Shown: positions 34,593-46,642, counted from the stretch's first letter. The stretch is 64,000 nucleotides of DNA from Chinchilla lanigera (GCF_000276665.1 NW_004955459.1:10852021-10916020); one strand, 5' to 3'. Notes: a model not told the origin generated them from the letters alone. Translations and numbers: made by a program.

Positions 34593-34616
34593 TTGGAAAA
34601 GTTGAAACTTTTCCAA
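34593..34616. repeat. Perfect palindrome with 11-bp arms
   Basis: TTGGAAAAGTT and AACTTTTCCAA separated by GA. Each arm carries a GGAAAA word (NFAT-like core). It lies just outside the L1 fragment. Confidence 0.85.
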
Positions 34617-36010
34617 AGTGAAGATGCTGGAAGTGTGACTCAAGGGCTGCGCTGGGCTTGAAGTCCCAAAGGTACAATTTCGAAGTTACCTAATTTCTTT
34701 TGAATCTCTATATTTTAATTTTTTTTTAAAAAAATAGAAGTTCCTTGAAGTTGTCCTGAGAACAAAACAGCCTACCCTGTGTAGAGCCTGGAATGGAGTA
34801 GATACTCAACAAAAGGGTGCTTATTATTACCTTTATTTCCTCTCCCACATACATTTTTGATAGCATATTTGGTCAAGTACATTTCATTGTCGCATTACTC
34901 ACCAGATCTCGCTGCTCCCTAGTGTCCGTCATGACAAAGGTCTCATGCAGGAATCAGAAGAGCAAGGCCAAGCAGATATTTTTAGTGAGTAAAGGTCCTG
35001 ACTAGTAGGCAGTAGAGAGCAGGGGGGTCTGTAGCAAACTGGTATACAGAAGCTTTGTCCCACAGATAGGTGTGGCTGAACCCCAACCAATCTCAGCTTT
35101 AACTATGGGTCAAAGTTTCAGATTTTTCACGACAAGCCAGAGTGTTTTAAAATGTGAACTTAGTTGGTAACTAACTAAAAATTAAAAAAAAAAAAAATAG
35201 CATAGACTGATTCTGAGTAGGTCAACATAATCATGTCTGCAGACCAGATGCAAACCTCTACTATGTGACCTCTGGCCCAGAAGCCTGACTTCTTATGAAC
35301 AGGCATGAAGCAGGGCAGAGCAACGAAGCAGGCACCTGGCAGGCACCTGGCAGGCACTGTGAGGCACTACATCCTGTGTAAATTGCCTTGGAGGTCTAGG
35401 CCAGCCCTCTCTGGATTATGGGGACCAGGGGGCGTGTGTTTAGCACACCCGTCTGGCAGATGCCATGAATTCAATCCATGTTTTTAGTACTCTAAGCTCT
35501 GGAGTGGATATCGCTCCCATGATCACTTAGACAAGTGATCGATTTGGGGCCATGTCAGTTGCATGTTCAGTCCCCAGGGTGAAAGTTGTCTGCATGATCT
35601 TAGCAGCATCATTATGGTTTGGGGGTGCAATCCACTTCTTTTAATATTTTTTGCATTGCTTTTTGTTGTTGATACAATCATTTGAAGAATTTTAGTACCA
35701 GCAGGACTTTAGAAATAACCTAGACCCTCCTCCATAGTTCCTAGAAAAAAAGACCTGACATTTTCTGGAAGCTGAGTGGCTTAATCAAAGTTCTGCTGCT
35801 AGGTTGCCTGAACTTCTGCTTAGTTAATGATGAATTTGAGATTATAGCTCTGTCCTTGCTTAGCCGAAGGACAGATTAAGAGTGCATCTGACAAGACCAG
35901 ATGGGAAACCTCACAGTGTGTGTGTCTCAGACTGGAGGCTGGTTTATGTCACTAGTTGTAACCTGAGGAGTAGGTTCTGACACATGGGATGAGCATAGAA
36001 ATAGGGAGCC
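34617..36010. other. Mostly unique sequence
   Basis: Contains an 11-bp unit (GGCACCTGGCA) repeated about twice at 35,330-35,355, with a partial third copy. A degenerate tRNA-like/ID-like stretch at about 35,428-35,490 is too weak to call, and an antisense MIR-like stretch lies near 35,690-35,830. An A-run is at 35,183-35,199. No gene. Confidence 0.4.
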
Positions 36011-36015
36011 AGGGA

Positions 36016-36116
36016 GCTGGGGCTGTAGCTCAGTGGTAGAATGCTTGCCTAGCTGCCCAGCAGGTGTGAGGCCCTGGGTTCTATCTCCACCACAGTTCCC
36101 CCACCAAAAAAAATGG
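36016..36116 (+). repeat. ID-type SINE, sense, older subfamily
   Basis: GAGCTGGGGCTGTAGCTCAG, TGGTAGAATGCTTGCCTAG, a short insertion (CTGCCCAGCAGG), then GTGAGGCCCTGGGTTC and a CACCAAAAAAAA tail. The wording is closer to the general rodent ID consensus than to the TTAGCTCAGC young group. Confidence 0.82.
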
Positions 36117-36304
36117 GAACTAGATGGGATACAGAAGAGAAGGGGAGCTGACAGGAAGCATATGTAGAAGACTGAAGCTCCAGGAAGAAATAATCTTCCC
36201 ATCCCTCTGCCCTGCTTTATTTTTTTCTACCTCTTGTAATACCCCACACTGTTTGATGATGGATTATCTTCATTGTGGGTCTCCTCCCAGCAGAATGTAA
36301 AGTC

Positions 36305-36485
36305 CATAGTGTTGGCTAAATAATGGCAGTGAGGTGTACACACTCAAGAATATGGCCATATTGGTTCCCATCTTTCACTCATGAGACAGAAGAGGCCAGT
36401 CAGGTGACTTGTCAACAGTGCCTTGCTAAGAATTTGCTGATAAGCTAGGCCTAGAAACCAGTCCCTTGGTTCTAGGCATGAGTCT
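36305..36485 (-). repeat. MIR-like SINE, antisense
   Basis: 'CCCATCTTTCACTCATGAGA', 'CAGAAGAGGCCAGTCAGGTG' and 'ACTTGTCAACAGTGCC' fit a diverged antisense MIR core. Confidence 0.55.
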
Positions 36486-37089
36486 TAAGTCCCCCTGTCA
36501 CTTCACACATATGACTCAACACTCTTGGCAAGACAGGTCTGATTGTAACCTCAGTGCTAGTGGCTGCAAATAAGCTTTGAGCTAAGTTTACTTCTTTCTT
36601 TTAAGAAAATGTCATCAGAGAGTCATAAATAGAATATGCTCCTTTTCTTTGGGGTAATTGACACCAGAATGGAGCTTGTCATATTAAAATAAAAACAATT
36701 CCACTGTTATCCCCACAACTTTGAGGTCTTACTCCAAATGGGAAGTCAGAACTGTTCTCCAAGTTGGAGAAATGAAGAAGAAACCTTAATCCTAACCTGG
36801 TACCCAGACTTGGATTGCTTGAAAGAAGTCCAAGGGATGATTACTCTGGTAGAATTATAAACTGACAGAATTTAGAACTGAAATGGGCGTTGGAAATACT
36901 ATCTGGGGCCATGTTTCCTAAGAATGATGCATGTATTCTTGGCTAGGAGAATGGGTACCTTTTCTATTTTTGTGGTTACATATTTATTTTAATATATAAT
37001 AAATAAAAATAACTATCATCAATCCATGACTTCAGGATAGTATTACTTAGGAGAAGATTTATAAAAAAGATTTTTTTTTTAATTTAAAA
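36486..37089. other. Unique or anciently repetitive sequence
   Basis: AT-rich with a short ATTTATTTTAATATATAATA stretch near 36,985. No gene or confident repeat. Confidence 0.4.
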
Positions 37090-37105
37090 GAGAACCATAT
37101 TAATT

Positions 37106-37203
37106 TTTTTTTTCTTTGGTTTTTCTCCAGTACCGGGAACCGAACTCACGACCTTGCACTTGCCAGGCAGGCGCTTTGGGGCTGAGCTAAATCCCCAGCC
37201 CCT
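37106..37203 (-). repeat. ID-type tRNA-derived SINE, young, perfect target duplication
   Basis: Antisense ID with a short T-run and the standard head. A perfect 16-bp target-site duplication, GAGAACCATATTAATT, is at 37,090-37,105 and 37,204-37,219. Confidence 0.96.
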
Positions 37204-37219
37204 GAGAACCATATTAATT

Positions 37220-37685
37220 AAAGGACAAGGGTTAGGAGAGAATGGCAAAAAGTCCTATTGGTACAAAACGGGCTGAAGTGGGAAACTTAATTTTGTAGCT
37301 AAGGAAAAAGACCCTAGGCCACTAAACATGTTGGTGGCAAAATATTACTTGAGCTCAGGTCTTCTGAGTCCCAGCTGGGGGTGTTCCAAACAAGGAGGGG
37401 AAGATGCTACATCTTCCCAGCATCTTCAACAACCACACCCATCCTTTTCCATCTGCACATGCACTATCATTCCTCCATTCAACAGAGATTTCCTGGGCAG
37501 CAGTGCGCAGCTGTTGGGTAGGACCACCAGAATGCATCCTACTCTGTGTCCCCAAGGAGCTTCAATCTATTAACGGAGTAAAACACTCACATGAATCAGG
37601 CCCAGTCACTACATATGGTGATCCTGCACTCCTACCGTATCCCCTATGATTGCTTTTTTACAAGTCATTTGCATCTAATTCTGTA
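37220..37685. other. Unique sequence
   Basis: No repeat or gene recognised. Overlapping 66-81 codon frames on both strands. Confidence 0.4.
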
Positions 37686-38043
37686 CTACTGTGATACTCA
37701 GGACAAAGTATGCAGATGGATATAATCTAATTGCACTTTTCTTTGTCGTACTTTGCACTATTACATTTTCTTTCTTTTCAAATTCAAGGTTTGTGACAAT
37801 CTTGAATTGAGCAAGTTTCCCGATGCCATTTTAAAAAATAGCTCATGTAATCCATCTTTAGCAATAAAATATTTAATATAAATGAGTGTACTTTTTAGAG
37901 GTAATGCTATTGCACACTTGATAGACTAACACTATAGCATAAACATAATTATTAGGTGCACTGGGACCCAAAAATTGTGTGACTCACAGTTGCTGTTTTG
38001 CAGTAGTCCAGAAATAACTCACCGTTTCTATGAGGTATGCTTG
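37686..38043. mobile_element. Tigger1-derived nonautonomous DNA transposon
   Basis: The right part reads as an antisense Tigger1 end: GGTAATGCTATTGCACACTT, GATAGACTAACACTATAGC, GTGCACTGGGACCCAAAAAT, TGTGTGACTCACAGTTGC, and a final TATGAGGTATGCTTG. The left part resembles the other Tigger1 end (GGTTTGTGACAATCTTGAAT, GAGCAAGTTTCCCGATGCCA). TA follows at 38,044-38,045. The internal transposase region is missing, so this is a deletion derivative. Confidence 0.78.
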
Positions 38044-38045
38044 TA

Positions 38046-39304
38046 CACAAAAATAGGAAGCAAAGCAGGTAAACTAAAGGCAGAAAAAGTAGTTCTTTTA
38101 AAATTTGCTAATGAGACAAAAGCAAAGTGATGATGTGCGAGGGAGGCTAAATGTTGTAGAAACGAAAAGATGTGATAAAGGAAAATTAAATACTGGCTTT
38201 AATTTTGAAATTAATTTATTTTTTAACAGTAAAAGAAAATATTTTGCTCTTTCACAAAGTATTATTATGTTTAGAAAAATGTATCTGAATATTTTTGAAT
38301 GTTGTTTTCACCTTTTATAACAGAGCATTATATTCAAAATTCTGGTTTTGAGTATAGTTTTTTAATATGTAGTTATAATGATTGTCAGAGCTGGAAAAGA
38401 ACCTTTTCAAAGACATAGATCCAAATGGAAGAAATGCCATGCTGGCTGTGCTTACTAAATCAAGATACTCATTTAAAAAAAAAATCCCAGCCAGCAATTA
38501 TGCAAAGGTTTTTAGTGAAATTCAGCTAGTCAGCTAGTTGGTTTCCATTTTACTTAATGTCAGTTCTTGTAAACTAATCAAAAGTTATATGGGCTCAAGA
38601 TTCACTGAAGTTTTTCTTTTAGAAAAATTTTAAATAGGTTAGAAATTGCTTCCAAGATTTTAAAGTATGCAGATATTAGAGCTTTCATTTTTTAAAAAGG
38701 CATTATATAGCTACTATTTCAGAGAACACCATCACAGTATGGTGGAAACATTTTCGACTATTCATGCTCAGAGTATTTTCATTATGACACACATTCCTTT
38801 GGCAAAACAGCTATTTATTACTCATTGTTAAAATATTACTTTTACCTAGGAGAGATAGGTTGTTTTTTAAATTAAGAATATGCCAGCTATTATACCATAG
38901 TAGCCCATTTTACTACACAGAATCCACAAAATTAGGATACATTTTAGTAAAGAAAAATATATAATTCATCTTAAAATCAATTACCCTTTAAAATACTCAG
39001 CTATAATGAACCTACATTTCTAGGAAGGTACAAAAGATTTTCATGGTTGCTTTCTATTTGTTACAAAGTGTTGTGATCATTCTGTTATTTAAAATGATGT
39101 GACCTGTTGTCTCTTACATAAACTTCATGTCATACTATTCTGAAACAAACAGAGTAAGTGAGCTCCTGTCATTGCCACCTGAGGTGGCATGTGGACCAGC
39201 CACTGTTCCCTCAGGATTCTCCACACGTGACTCATGATGATCACTTTATGGTCCTGTGAGGGGATGATGCTAAATCCTTATTAAAGATTTGTAAAGTTTG
39301 TGTC
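38046..39304. other. AT-rich unique sequence
   Basis: About 1.2 kb with no confident repeat. The segment near 38,380-38,430 (GTCAGAGCTGGAAAAGAACC) resembles an ancient mammalian repeat phrase that I cannot name. No gene. Confidence 0.45.
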
Positions 39305-39355
39305 ACAGTTTTTTCCCTGCAGTACTGGAAGTTGAACCCAGGGCTATCTCATTGA

Positions 39356-39412
<57 letters not shown>

Positions 39413-39533
39413 GTCTCTGACAGGGATGTGCTAAGTCACTAAGTTGCCCTGCCTGGGCTCAAACTTGCAGTGCTCCTGCTTCAGCCTCCCAGCATGCTGA
39501 GATTACAGGCATGCTTCACTATGCCAGTCTGAG
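39305..39533 (-). repeat. B1-ID dimeric SINE, antisense, linker expanded to (CT)n
   Basis: Antisense ID half (GCAGTACTGGAAGTTGAACC), then a CT microsatellite of about 50 bases at 39,359-39,419 replacing the linker, then an antisense B1 half (AAGTTGCCCTGCCTGGGC, CTCAGCATG-type end). The dinucleotide array grew inside the SINE. Confidence 0.85.
39359..39419. repeat. (CT)n microsatellite
   Basis: About 25 uninterrupted CT units followed by two GTCT interruptions. Likely length-polymorphic. Confidence 0.95.
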
Positions 39534-39547
39534 ATTGCTTATGCAGA

Positions 39548-39897
39548 TGCTCCTCAACTTACAATGGGGCTAAGTCATGATAAACCCACTGTTGTTGGAC
39601 ACAGTACATAGAAAATGCACTAAGTCCACCTAACATACCCAATATCCTAGCTTACTAGCGCAGCACCCTGTAGAATGGCAGTTGTTTTTCTTTATGACCA
39701 AGTGACTGACTTAGCAGCAGCTCCCTGCTGCCACCCAGCATCTCAAGAAAACATTGCACTGCATATCAGTAGCCTAGAAAAAGATCTAAATTCAAAATTC
39801 ATAGTCTGATTCCTACTGAGTGGATATATGGCTTTCACACCACCATGAAGGTGAAATAGCATTAAGTTGAACCAAAATAAAATGGGCACTGTCTGTA
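39548..39897. mobile_element. MER8-type (Tigger2 group) DNA transposon
   Basis: Matches the MER8-type consensus in order: TCCTCAACTTACAATGGGGC, TAAGTCATGATAAACCCA, ATGCACTAAGTCCACCTAAC, CATACCCAATATCCTAGCTT, CTACTGAGTGGATATATGGC, TTCACACCACCATGAAGG, and a right end GGGCACTGTCTGTA. Terminal regions are complementary (ACTTACAATGGG versus antisense near the right end), as for a terminal-inverted-repeat element. Confidence 0.75.
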
Positions 39898-41160
39898 CTT
39901 CCTTCACCCATCATGCTCTGGATGTGACTAACTGAAGGAAGGCCCAGAATGATATGCACTACAGAACTGTGTGGTGGAGACTTTAGGAAGAGTTGAGCTG
40001 GAATATCAGGAAGGTATCACAGGGCAAGGGCACTGGCTGGGCATCAGAGGAGTTGCAGGACTGTGGGAAGGAGTGGAGGAGAGCTTGGATCTGAGGGGGT
40101 CTGTATCCCTGTGCAGCTTCTGGGAAGCTGTGGGCTTCTCTCTGGCTTTTGCTCCCTGGCAGAGAATGACAGGCTAGCAGGAGGCCAGGGTGACCATTTC
40201 CACTGGCCCAGGGTGAGCTGGAGCTGTGCCATGGGTGGGGCTGTGTTGGTGCCATCCCCGTTCTGGATGGAGCCACAGGGTCTGGCCTCTCCCCTGTGAT
40301 TTCCCACCCATTTGCACCTCTGCTTTGCCCTCACCGCACCCTTCTCTATTTGTTATGTCTGCACTTGTCACCCAGCCCCCGGATTCCTTAGAATAATCCA
40401 GGTACCCAGACTCAGGCCATTACTCTGAGCTCTCTGGTCTGCAGTTGTCACCTTCAAAGTTGGCCCCACAGATCTAAAACCTTTACAGAGGAGGATTAGA
40501 AATGGCAGGTCCCAGGACCGGAAGGGTGTTTCCTGCCATGCTGTATGAAAAACAAGGCTAGTTCTTCCATGGTTGACTTCAAAGGATCCCTTCCACGTGG
40601 ATCCCTCGGGTGGGTGTGGGCCTTAGGTGGGTGTGGACCTGAGGAGCTCTAGCTGTTGTCCGAGGCATGAGATACAACATGACCTCTGAGCTCTCCTGCT
40701 GCTTCCCACCAGCAGCAACACGCTAGCCTTAGGAGGTATTGTTCCTTTTGTTTTTTGTCTTTGTCCCAAACATAGAGAGAAAATATGTCGCTCTTCTGAT
40801 CCAAACAAGGCTAGTATGTTATAGGTTCAAGACTCTAATTGCCACTTGACCAACTCCAATCTATCCTATTTTCAAGGACTAAATGAGGATCCGAATTATA
40901 GGTAAAACTATCTTCATGCGTAAGTACGTTCCTGGCACTCCCTGTCCAGGACATATGGTTAGATTCCTGCTTGACTCCTCAAGGTCCAACTTCAAGATGT
41001 GGAAGCCATAGATACAGGAAAGACATGTGACCTCTGCTGCTGATCTCATGCCTGCCTTTTGTTCTAGTTTTCCCACTGGGGTGTCCCCTCATTCTGAAAG
41101 AGCCATGTTCTGAATGACTTCCCATAAACATTCCCGTGGATCTATAACTAATTACCTGAC
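39898..41160. other. Unique sequence
   Basis: No confident repeat. Overlapping frames of up to 97 codons on both strands at 39,971-40,371 give no recognisable protein. Confidence 0.4.
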
Positions 41161-41162
41161 TC

Positions 41163-41760
41163 ATTCAGTTAATGAATTTTTTTTCCTACCTTGTGCCTGG
41201 TTCTGTGCTAAATATTGAGTATGCAATGGTGAGCAAAGCTTGTCTCTGTTCTCCGTGAACTTACAACCTAGCGGGGAAAACTCATGTTAAAACAATGTTC
41301 ACACAGTTAAATTAACGTATGCTTACAATAGTGTAGATGTTACAAACTAAAACTCTAGATTCAGTGATGGCCAATAATAATGAGGATGGGATGGGTACTA
41401 AAGGTATCACTGAGGAAGAAACTTTTGAGCTGAGGTTTGAAAATTGAGTAATTCTTACCAAAGGAAGCAGTAGAGGAGGAAGAACATTGCAGCTATGTGG
41501 AGATGAAGCATATGCAAAGGCCCTGAAGTCAAAGAGAAGCTTGGCTCAGTTTACAAAACCAAAAGCCAATCAGCATGACTGAGATATGTATTAAGAGACA
41601 TAAAAGTCACTGAAGGTTTTAAACCTGGGCAGTGACATAGTTTGATTGTGTGTTGAGAAGGTCACTGTGGCTTGTGTGTGGTGGGTAGATTGAGTGAGAC
41701 AAAAGTAAGAGCAGACAGGGATTGATGGTGATGACGTAAAATAAGATTGTGCAGTAGAGG
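41163..41760 (-). repeat. L2 LINE, antisense, long copy
   Basis: A long antisense L2 3' region: CATTCAGTTAATGAATTT, CTTGTGCCTGGTTCTGTGC, GCAATGGTGAGCAAAGCTTG, GAACTTACAACCTAGCGGGG. Then come GAGCTGAGGTTTGAAAATTG, GCATATGCAAAGGCCCTGA and GTCACTGTGGCTTGTGTGTG. This order matches the L2 consensus reversed. It is diverged, with no coding capacity. Confidence 0.82.
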
Positions 41761-42040
41761 TGGGGAAAAGGGGACATATGACAACATGACCCAGGAAGCC
41801 AGTCTCACTATTAGAAATGCCCACATGCAGACACAGCAGGGGCCTGGATTCCGTGCATGTGTAGCCGTGTGTGGCGACAGCTCTCATCCACTTCCACCAG
41901 CTTTCATTATTAGCATTTATTTATTATTCAGTGATGTCATTTGGTATCATGAAATCAGCCAAGGTGAGTATATTTAACCATAGAAATAAGCAAATGCTAC
42001 AAACCAGGGCTTTCTTTTTCCTGGAGAGCCAGTTGTTAAA
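41761..42040. other. Unique spacer
   Basis: No recognised feature. Confidence 0.35.
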
Positions 42041-42300
42041 CATTTACTAGCCCACCACTGCTTATGCATAAACCTCATTTTACTAGCAGTGTCTGAGAGC
42101 TCACCCCCAGGGCGTGCCATGCTGGGGCCGGGATCTGCTACCCAGACAGCCTCTCAGCCTCGGCTGGCAATGATCAGCCGATCAGATCAGCTGTTGAGCA
42201 GCATAGCATCAGCCAAGAGGCATCTGGGCCAGCTGCAAGTCCACATTTTGAATACACTGTGATTCACATTCAACAAATGTCAACAAACTGCCACCGTCTG
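42041..42300. promoter_or_regulatory. Candidate regulatory element with TTATGCATAA palindrome
   Basis: Repeat-free. A perfect 10-bp palindrome, TTATGCATAA, at 42,062-42,071 (POU- or C/EBP-compatible), a moderately GC-rich core at 42,105-42,170 and repeated GATCAG words at 42,171-42,193. A CAGCTG E-box at 42,188-42,193 overlaps the last of these. Motif-based inference only. Confidence 0.28.
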
Positions 42301-42439
42301 GTAGGGACAGGGCTTGGCACAGGGGGTGCTGCAGATATGAACTTTGCCCATCTTTTCTCCCTAAACTAGGAAAAATGAACCTACTTCCAGGGGGATAGGG
42401 TGCCAGGTTCCCATGATAAATTCAGAATGAAGTATGAGT

Positions 42440-42640
42440 GGAATTTTCTGGAAGGTAGAAGAATAACTCATTCAAATGAGGGGCTGTTATCATGTTTCCT
42501 GCAGGTGAAGTATTCAGGGTAGGCCTAGGAGAATCAGTATGTTGGCAGAAAGAAATAGAAGAGGGAAGAATTCCTGGCTGGGAAATGGCATGAACAAAAG
42601 CCCAGAATCAGGAAGGAATAAGACATATTTAGGGTGAACA
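42440..42640 (-). repeat. Possible L2 fragment, antisense
   Basis: 'GGAAATGGCATGAACAAAAG' and 'CCCAGAATCAGGAAGGAATA' resemble the antisense L2 phrase for the 'small amount of accessory sequence' seen better at 41.5 kb. Low identity. Confidence 0.4.
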
Positions 42641-45045
42641 GCCCAGTGGTGGATAAAGCATTAAATGGAGGCACCTGTGCTCACACATGTGAGAGTGTGT
42701 CTCCCGGGACATGCCAAAGCATGTTGATGGTTTTCATGCAGCTGGGAGGCAGAGGAGGTTCTGAGCAGTGTCTCAGGAGGGCAGCACATGGCCAGAGAAC
42801 AGACCCCAGTCAGTGTGACTGTTGGTAGTACCACTTTGCTTCTGGGTCCCTGTCTGTGCTCCAGTACCCTGCAAGCAGTGTGCTAGGGACATTATGTTCA
42901 TCATGTCCATCCCAGTGTCATTCTGGTCTCTTTTCCTGACCCTGTCAACAGACTTAATCATGCTCAGGTACTCTTTAGCTTCAGTCAACACCAAGTACCT
43001 GCCAAGCTCCAAACATGCGCCTTTGGCTTTCAGTGAGGATTCTTTTTGAGTCACAGCCTGAGACCCCAGAAGGTGGCGCTGTGCTGGCCAGGTGGCACCA
43101 GAGACTGTCAAGATGGCATGGAATGATAAGGAGCTTTGGCAACCCTTCACTAATGTCCATTACTGAGAGTTCTTCCTCCCATTCCAAGGGAGGCAGGGGA
43201 TTCCAGGAATAGTCACACTGATCCAAAAGGAAGAATAGGTTCTTATTTTGTCATCTGTAGCTATGTGAACTGGGGCTGCTTGTGTTTCATTTGCCTTGGC
43301 AGAGAGAAGGGTATTTAATTAGCATGGACCAAGTGGTTGAATGATCTGGACCCTACCTGTACTCGTCTTCCCAGAGTGAGGACACTACAGGTTCCAGACA
43401 GTCCTAGCTGCCCTTCACTGGACCCCTGACTCCAGGGATCCCAGGACCAGACATAGGTTCTGTTGAGCAGTGTAAGGAACTCTCTTACTTAAAGATTTCC
43501 CACACTTCAGAAGACACAAGAAGTAACCTCAGGCTCGCTCCTGCAGCATCCACCAGGTTCTTTCAGGTGGGAGTCTGGGCATCTGCATCTCTTTACCAGG
43601 CTCCACTCCACCCTTGCATCCTCTAGTTTTCACTGTCCTCGGGGCTGTCTCACTGATGTCTCCCTCTGTGCAGTCCTGTTTCCTTCTGTCACAGTTGCCC
43701 TGTGGTCTGGTCTGCTCTGTTTCCCGTGGGCTGCTCCTGCTGAATTCCTTCCATCTCCATCTTGCTGTGGTCACTTTCAAGCATTTCCTCTTTTCCTGGT
43801 GGTACTGAGGGGGTGGTATGCCCAAGTTCTGATGCTAAAACCAAGCTGAAATTTTAGAAATCTGAAAGCTCTTCACCTAATGGAAAGGTATGGGAACCCA
43901 AGGAGTCATCACTGACACAACCATCTCTGCCCATGCTCCTTGACTAGTCCAGCAGGACTTCTTCTGAAGCAGGACACCATGGATGTGTGACCAGGACCTG
44001 AGCTCATCTACCAACCCAGAGCACTCCTAAATGGGGTCATCAGAGGGCTTCTGGTCTAGCCTCAGGAAGTTCCCATGAGCCTAGCCTGGGTTTTGCAGAT
44101 TGACCATGTAGCCCCAGTGCAAGAAGCTTCTAGGCCTTCCTAAAAGAGTCAGTGTCCTTACACCTAATTCTGTTCTGCTGGGACCAGTCAACAAGACTAG
44201 TCTTCCTCAGTGTTGATGCTCTGCCCTCAGACTCTTGAGGATCTGCTCTCATCTCCTGCTGAAGTTTCTTCCCTCAACACTCCTCTCCCATCAGAGCTCC
44301 ACCCACACCCAGCTCCTTGTGGTGCTTCAGCTTGCTCCACCTCATGCTTCTCTTACTCCAGCTTCCTGCCCTGTTCTTTGCCCTCTTGCCTGGCTAAAAC
44401 CTACCTGCCCTGTAGGCTTTAGGACAGGTTGATTGTATGGATTCATTCTCTTTCTTGGCTCCTTCTCTTCCTGCCCACAGCAGCTGACATCGGCAGCCTT
44501 TTGAATGCTTCCCAACACCTGGATCACCTCTCCAGGAGCACTCACTTGAGTCTACTGCACTCATCCTTCCATGAAAGATCAAAGGTGCACAGCATAGGTT
44601 TGCTGAATGAATAAAAGTGCCTACTTCTTTGCCCCTGACCCTGAAGTTTTTTTTCTTCTCTTCCTTTTCTGTTTGTACTTCAACATCCCAGATAGCTACT
44701 TTTCTGGAGGATTCTGGAGTGATGAGGGGAACCGATGAAGCTGGCTTCCTTGTACAAGAAACAATATGCAACACCCAGTCTTGGAGGATGGGATATCTGA
44801 GATCAAGATCTGAGTCTGGTATGAACATGAACTGGATCTTGAACTCAGCAGGAAAGAAGAGGCAAAGGCCATGCACCAAGCCTGACTTCTTTGTCCTCGT
44901 GTTGCTATAGTTCCAGGCCACCTAGGCCATTCTGGATCGCACATTTTACTTTAGACAAAGATGACGCATCTCATTCCCTTCACTGTAATAATTGTCCTTT
45001 GTTCTAAAGCTGAGCCACCCTTGCTCTTCCTTATCATGCCCAATG
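42641..45045. other. Unique or diverged sequence, no gene recognised
   Basis: Frames of up to 175 codons (minus strand, 44,394-44,921) occur. Opposing frames overlap them and the translation shows no domain. Pyrimidine-rich runs at 44,150-44,480 may be old L2 in sense. Nothing firmly supports an exon. Confidence 0.4.
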
Positions 45046-45260
45046 ATTCTCTGGTTCGTGCTGCAAATCCTTAGCAAGGCTCCCAGGACTTTTTGGTCTG
45101 GCCTCCATATACCTTTCTAACCCCTTCTCTCCTCACTCACAGTTCGCCGTATCCTAAACATGTGTGACTTGTTCACTCCTCCTGCTGTGCACACGCTTCA
45201 CAGCTTTCCCTCCTTCCCTGACAGATCACTGCCCCTAAGACCTGGCTTGCTCGATGTCTC
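45046..45260 (+). repeat. L2 LINE fragment, sense
   Basis: GTGCACACGCTTCACAGC, then TTTCCCTCCTTCCCTGACAG and CACTGCCCCTAAGACC resemble the sense L2 3' region around its pyrimidine-rich part. Diverged. Confidence 0.5.
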
Positions 45261-46640
45261 CTCTAGTTCCCATGAAATTACCTATTTCTTCTTCGGGGTT
45301 CTGGTAGAATTTTGAGTGATCACGTCTGCTGAATTTTGATTTCATCTGGTGATGCACTTTACCTTCACCAGACAATGCGAAGATGTTTAACTTGCATATT
45401 TCCTTCTTTGTTTTCCTTGTCTTGCCAGCCTTTAGGGATGTGTCTGAGAACTCCATGCACATCTTTAACAAAGAGGGTCTGAGTGGCCCCTGTTTCCTGG
45501 CTCACGCGTGCACACTGGTGCCTCGCTCTGCAGCCTGTCTTGGGGACCAGCAGCACCAGCGTAGGCGCTGAGCAGAATCTGCCTTTCAGCAAAGTCCCTT
45601 GGGGGTTTATATACACATTACAGTTTGGGAAGCACTGGCCTAATAGTTGAAGAGTTCCTTAGATCTAACCAAAATCTTTGCTGTTTTTACCTGACCACTG
45701 AGGCACAACACGACACAGAGTATTTATCTTCCCAGTGGCTTGAGAATGTTTCTTTGCACCTTCATGTGTCCTCAGCCAGAATAAATGAGAACAGTATTCT
45801 TAATGTGCCAACCAGCAGGTTCTTCTCCTCTAATTGAGTCCATATGCTTTTTGCGACTCCCTTTCTGGAATGTAAAAATAACCCTATTACCAAGTCCTCC
45901 TCCTAGTAGCCTTTTCTCTCTAGCCAAGTTAATTCCAAATAGAACATCTGGAAATTCTATTTTGTTGCCTAATTTGAACCAGACTAAAACCAATCTGCAT
46001 AAAAGTTTGTGAACTTTCTGGGCCTCACACCTTATATTTCCCCATCTGCAGAAGCTGGCAATTTGGAAGCCACGAATAGGAAGGACCCAACCACTGCTTT
46101 TCCTAGGGCTGGGGAGAGTGATTGTGGCTTTGTGTACTGGGACGTGGAGCGGGGCTGGTGGTGCAGGAGTGGGGTGCAGAGAGAGGGAGGTGAGAGAAAC
46201 TGAGGAAACTGACTTTCTTGTGCAGAAATAAATATGCACGTAAATTTAAAAGGCCTCTGTCTCTAAGCTGAGGTGGCAGAAGGGGGCTCAGGGGAGGCGG
46301 GGATGCCAGGTGAGGGAAGAAAAATGGAGTGTCAGGCAATGGGAGAGGGGACTGGGGAAGGGGCCTGCTCCCAGGAATAAACTGGGAGGTGTTTTTCAGC
46401 AGTGGTCTATCGCACTTTGACTGAGAATATGGGAAGAGGCTAAGCCAGCTCTTGTCTTTGTTATTACGTGATTGGGGATCCCATGCTAACAACTGAATTG
46501 CTAGGGTGGCCTAGAAGTGAGGGGGAAGGAGAGGTCTTTGTCAGTGTGGCTAGAGAGCAAGAAATGAAAACAACCTGAGATATTTTAGGCAAAATGCGAC
46601 AAAATCTCCATCAAAATTTCAGTAGTTTTTTTTTTTTTTT
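45261..46640. other. Unique sequence, no gene recognised
   Basis: Includes 129-155 codon minus-strand frames at 45,772-46,492, rich in Pro, Leu and Ser. They read across a purine-rich plus strand and show no protein motif. A T-run of about 18 bases is at 46,625-46,642. Confidence 0.4.
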
Positions 46641-46642
46641 TT

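Noticed and set aside
35428..35490. Another ID SINE
   Set aside because: Only a short stretch (CTGGCAGATGCCATGAATTC) resembles the family; too degenerate to support.
39359..39419. CRISPR-like or functional array
   Set aside because: It is a plain CT dinucleotide microsatellite in a SINE linker, with no spacers.
44394..44921. 175-codon minus-strand frame
   Set aside because: Overlapped by opposing and alternative frames, no recognisable motif, and mixed composition consistent with chance.
46103..46492. 129-codon minus-strand frame rich in Pro, Leu and Ser
   Set aside because: Antisense of a G/A-rich stretch; low stop frequency explains it.
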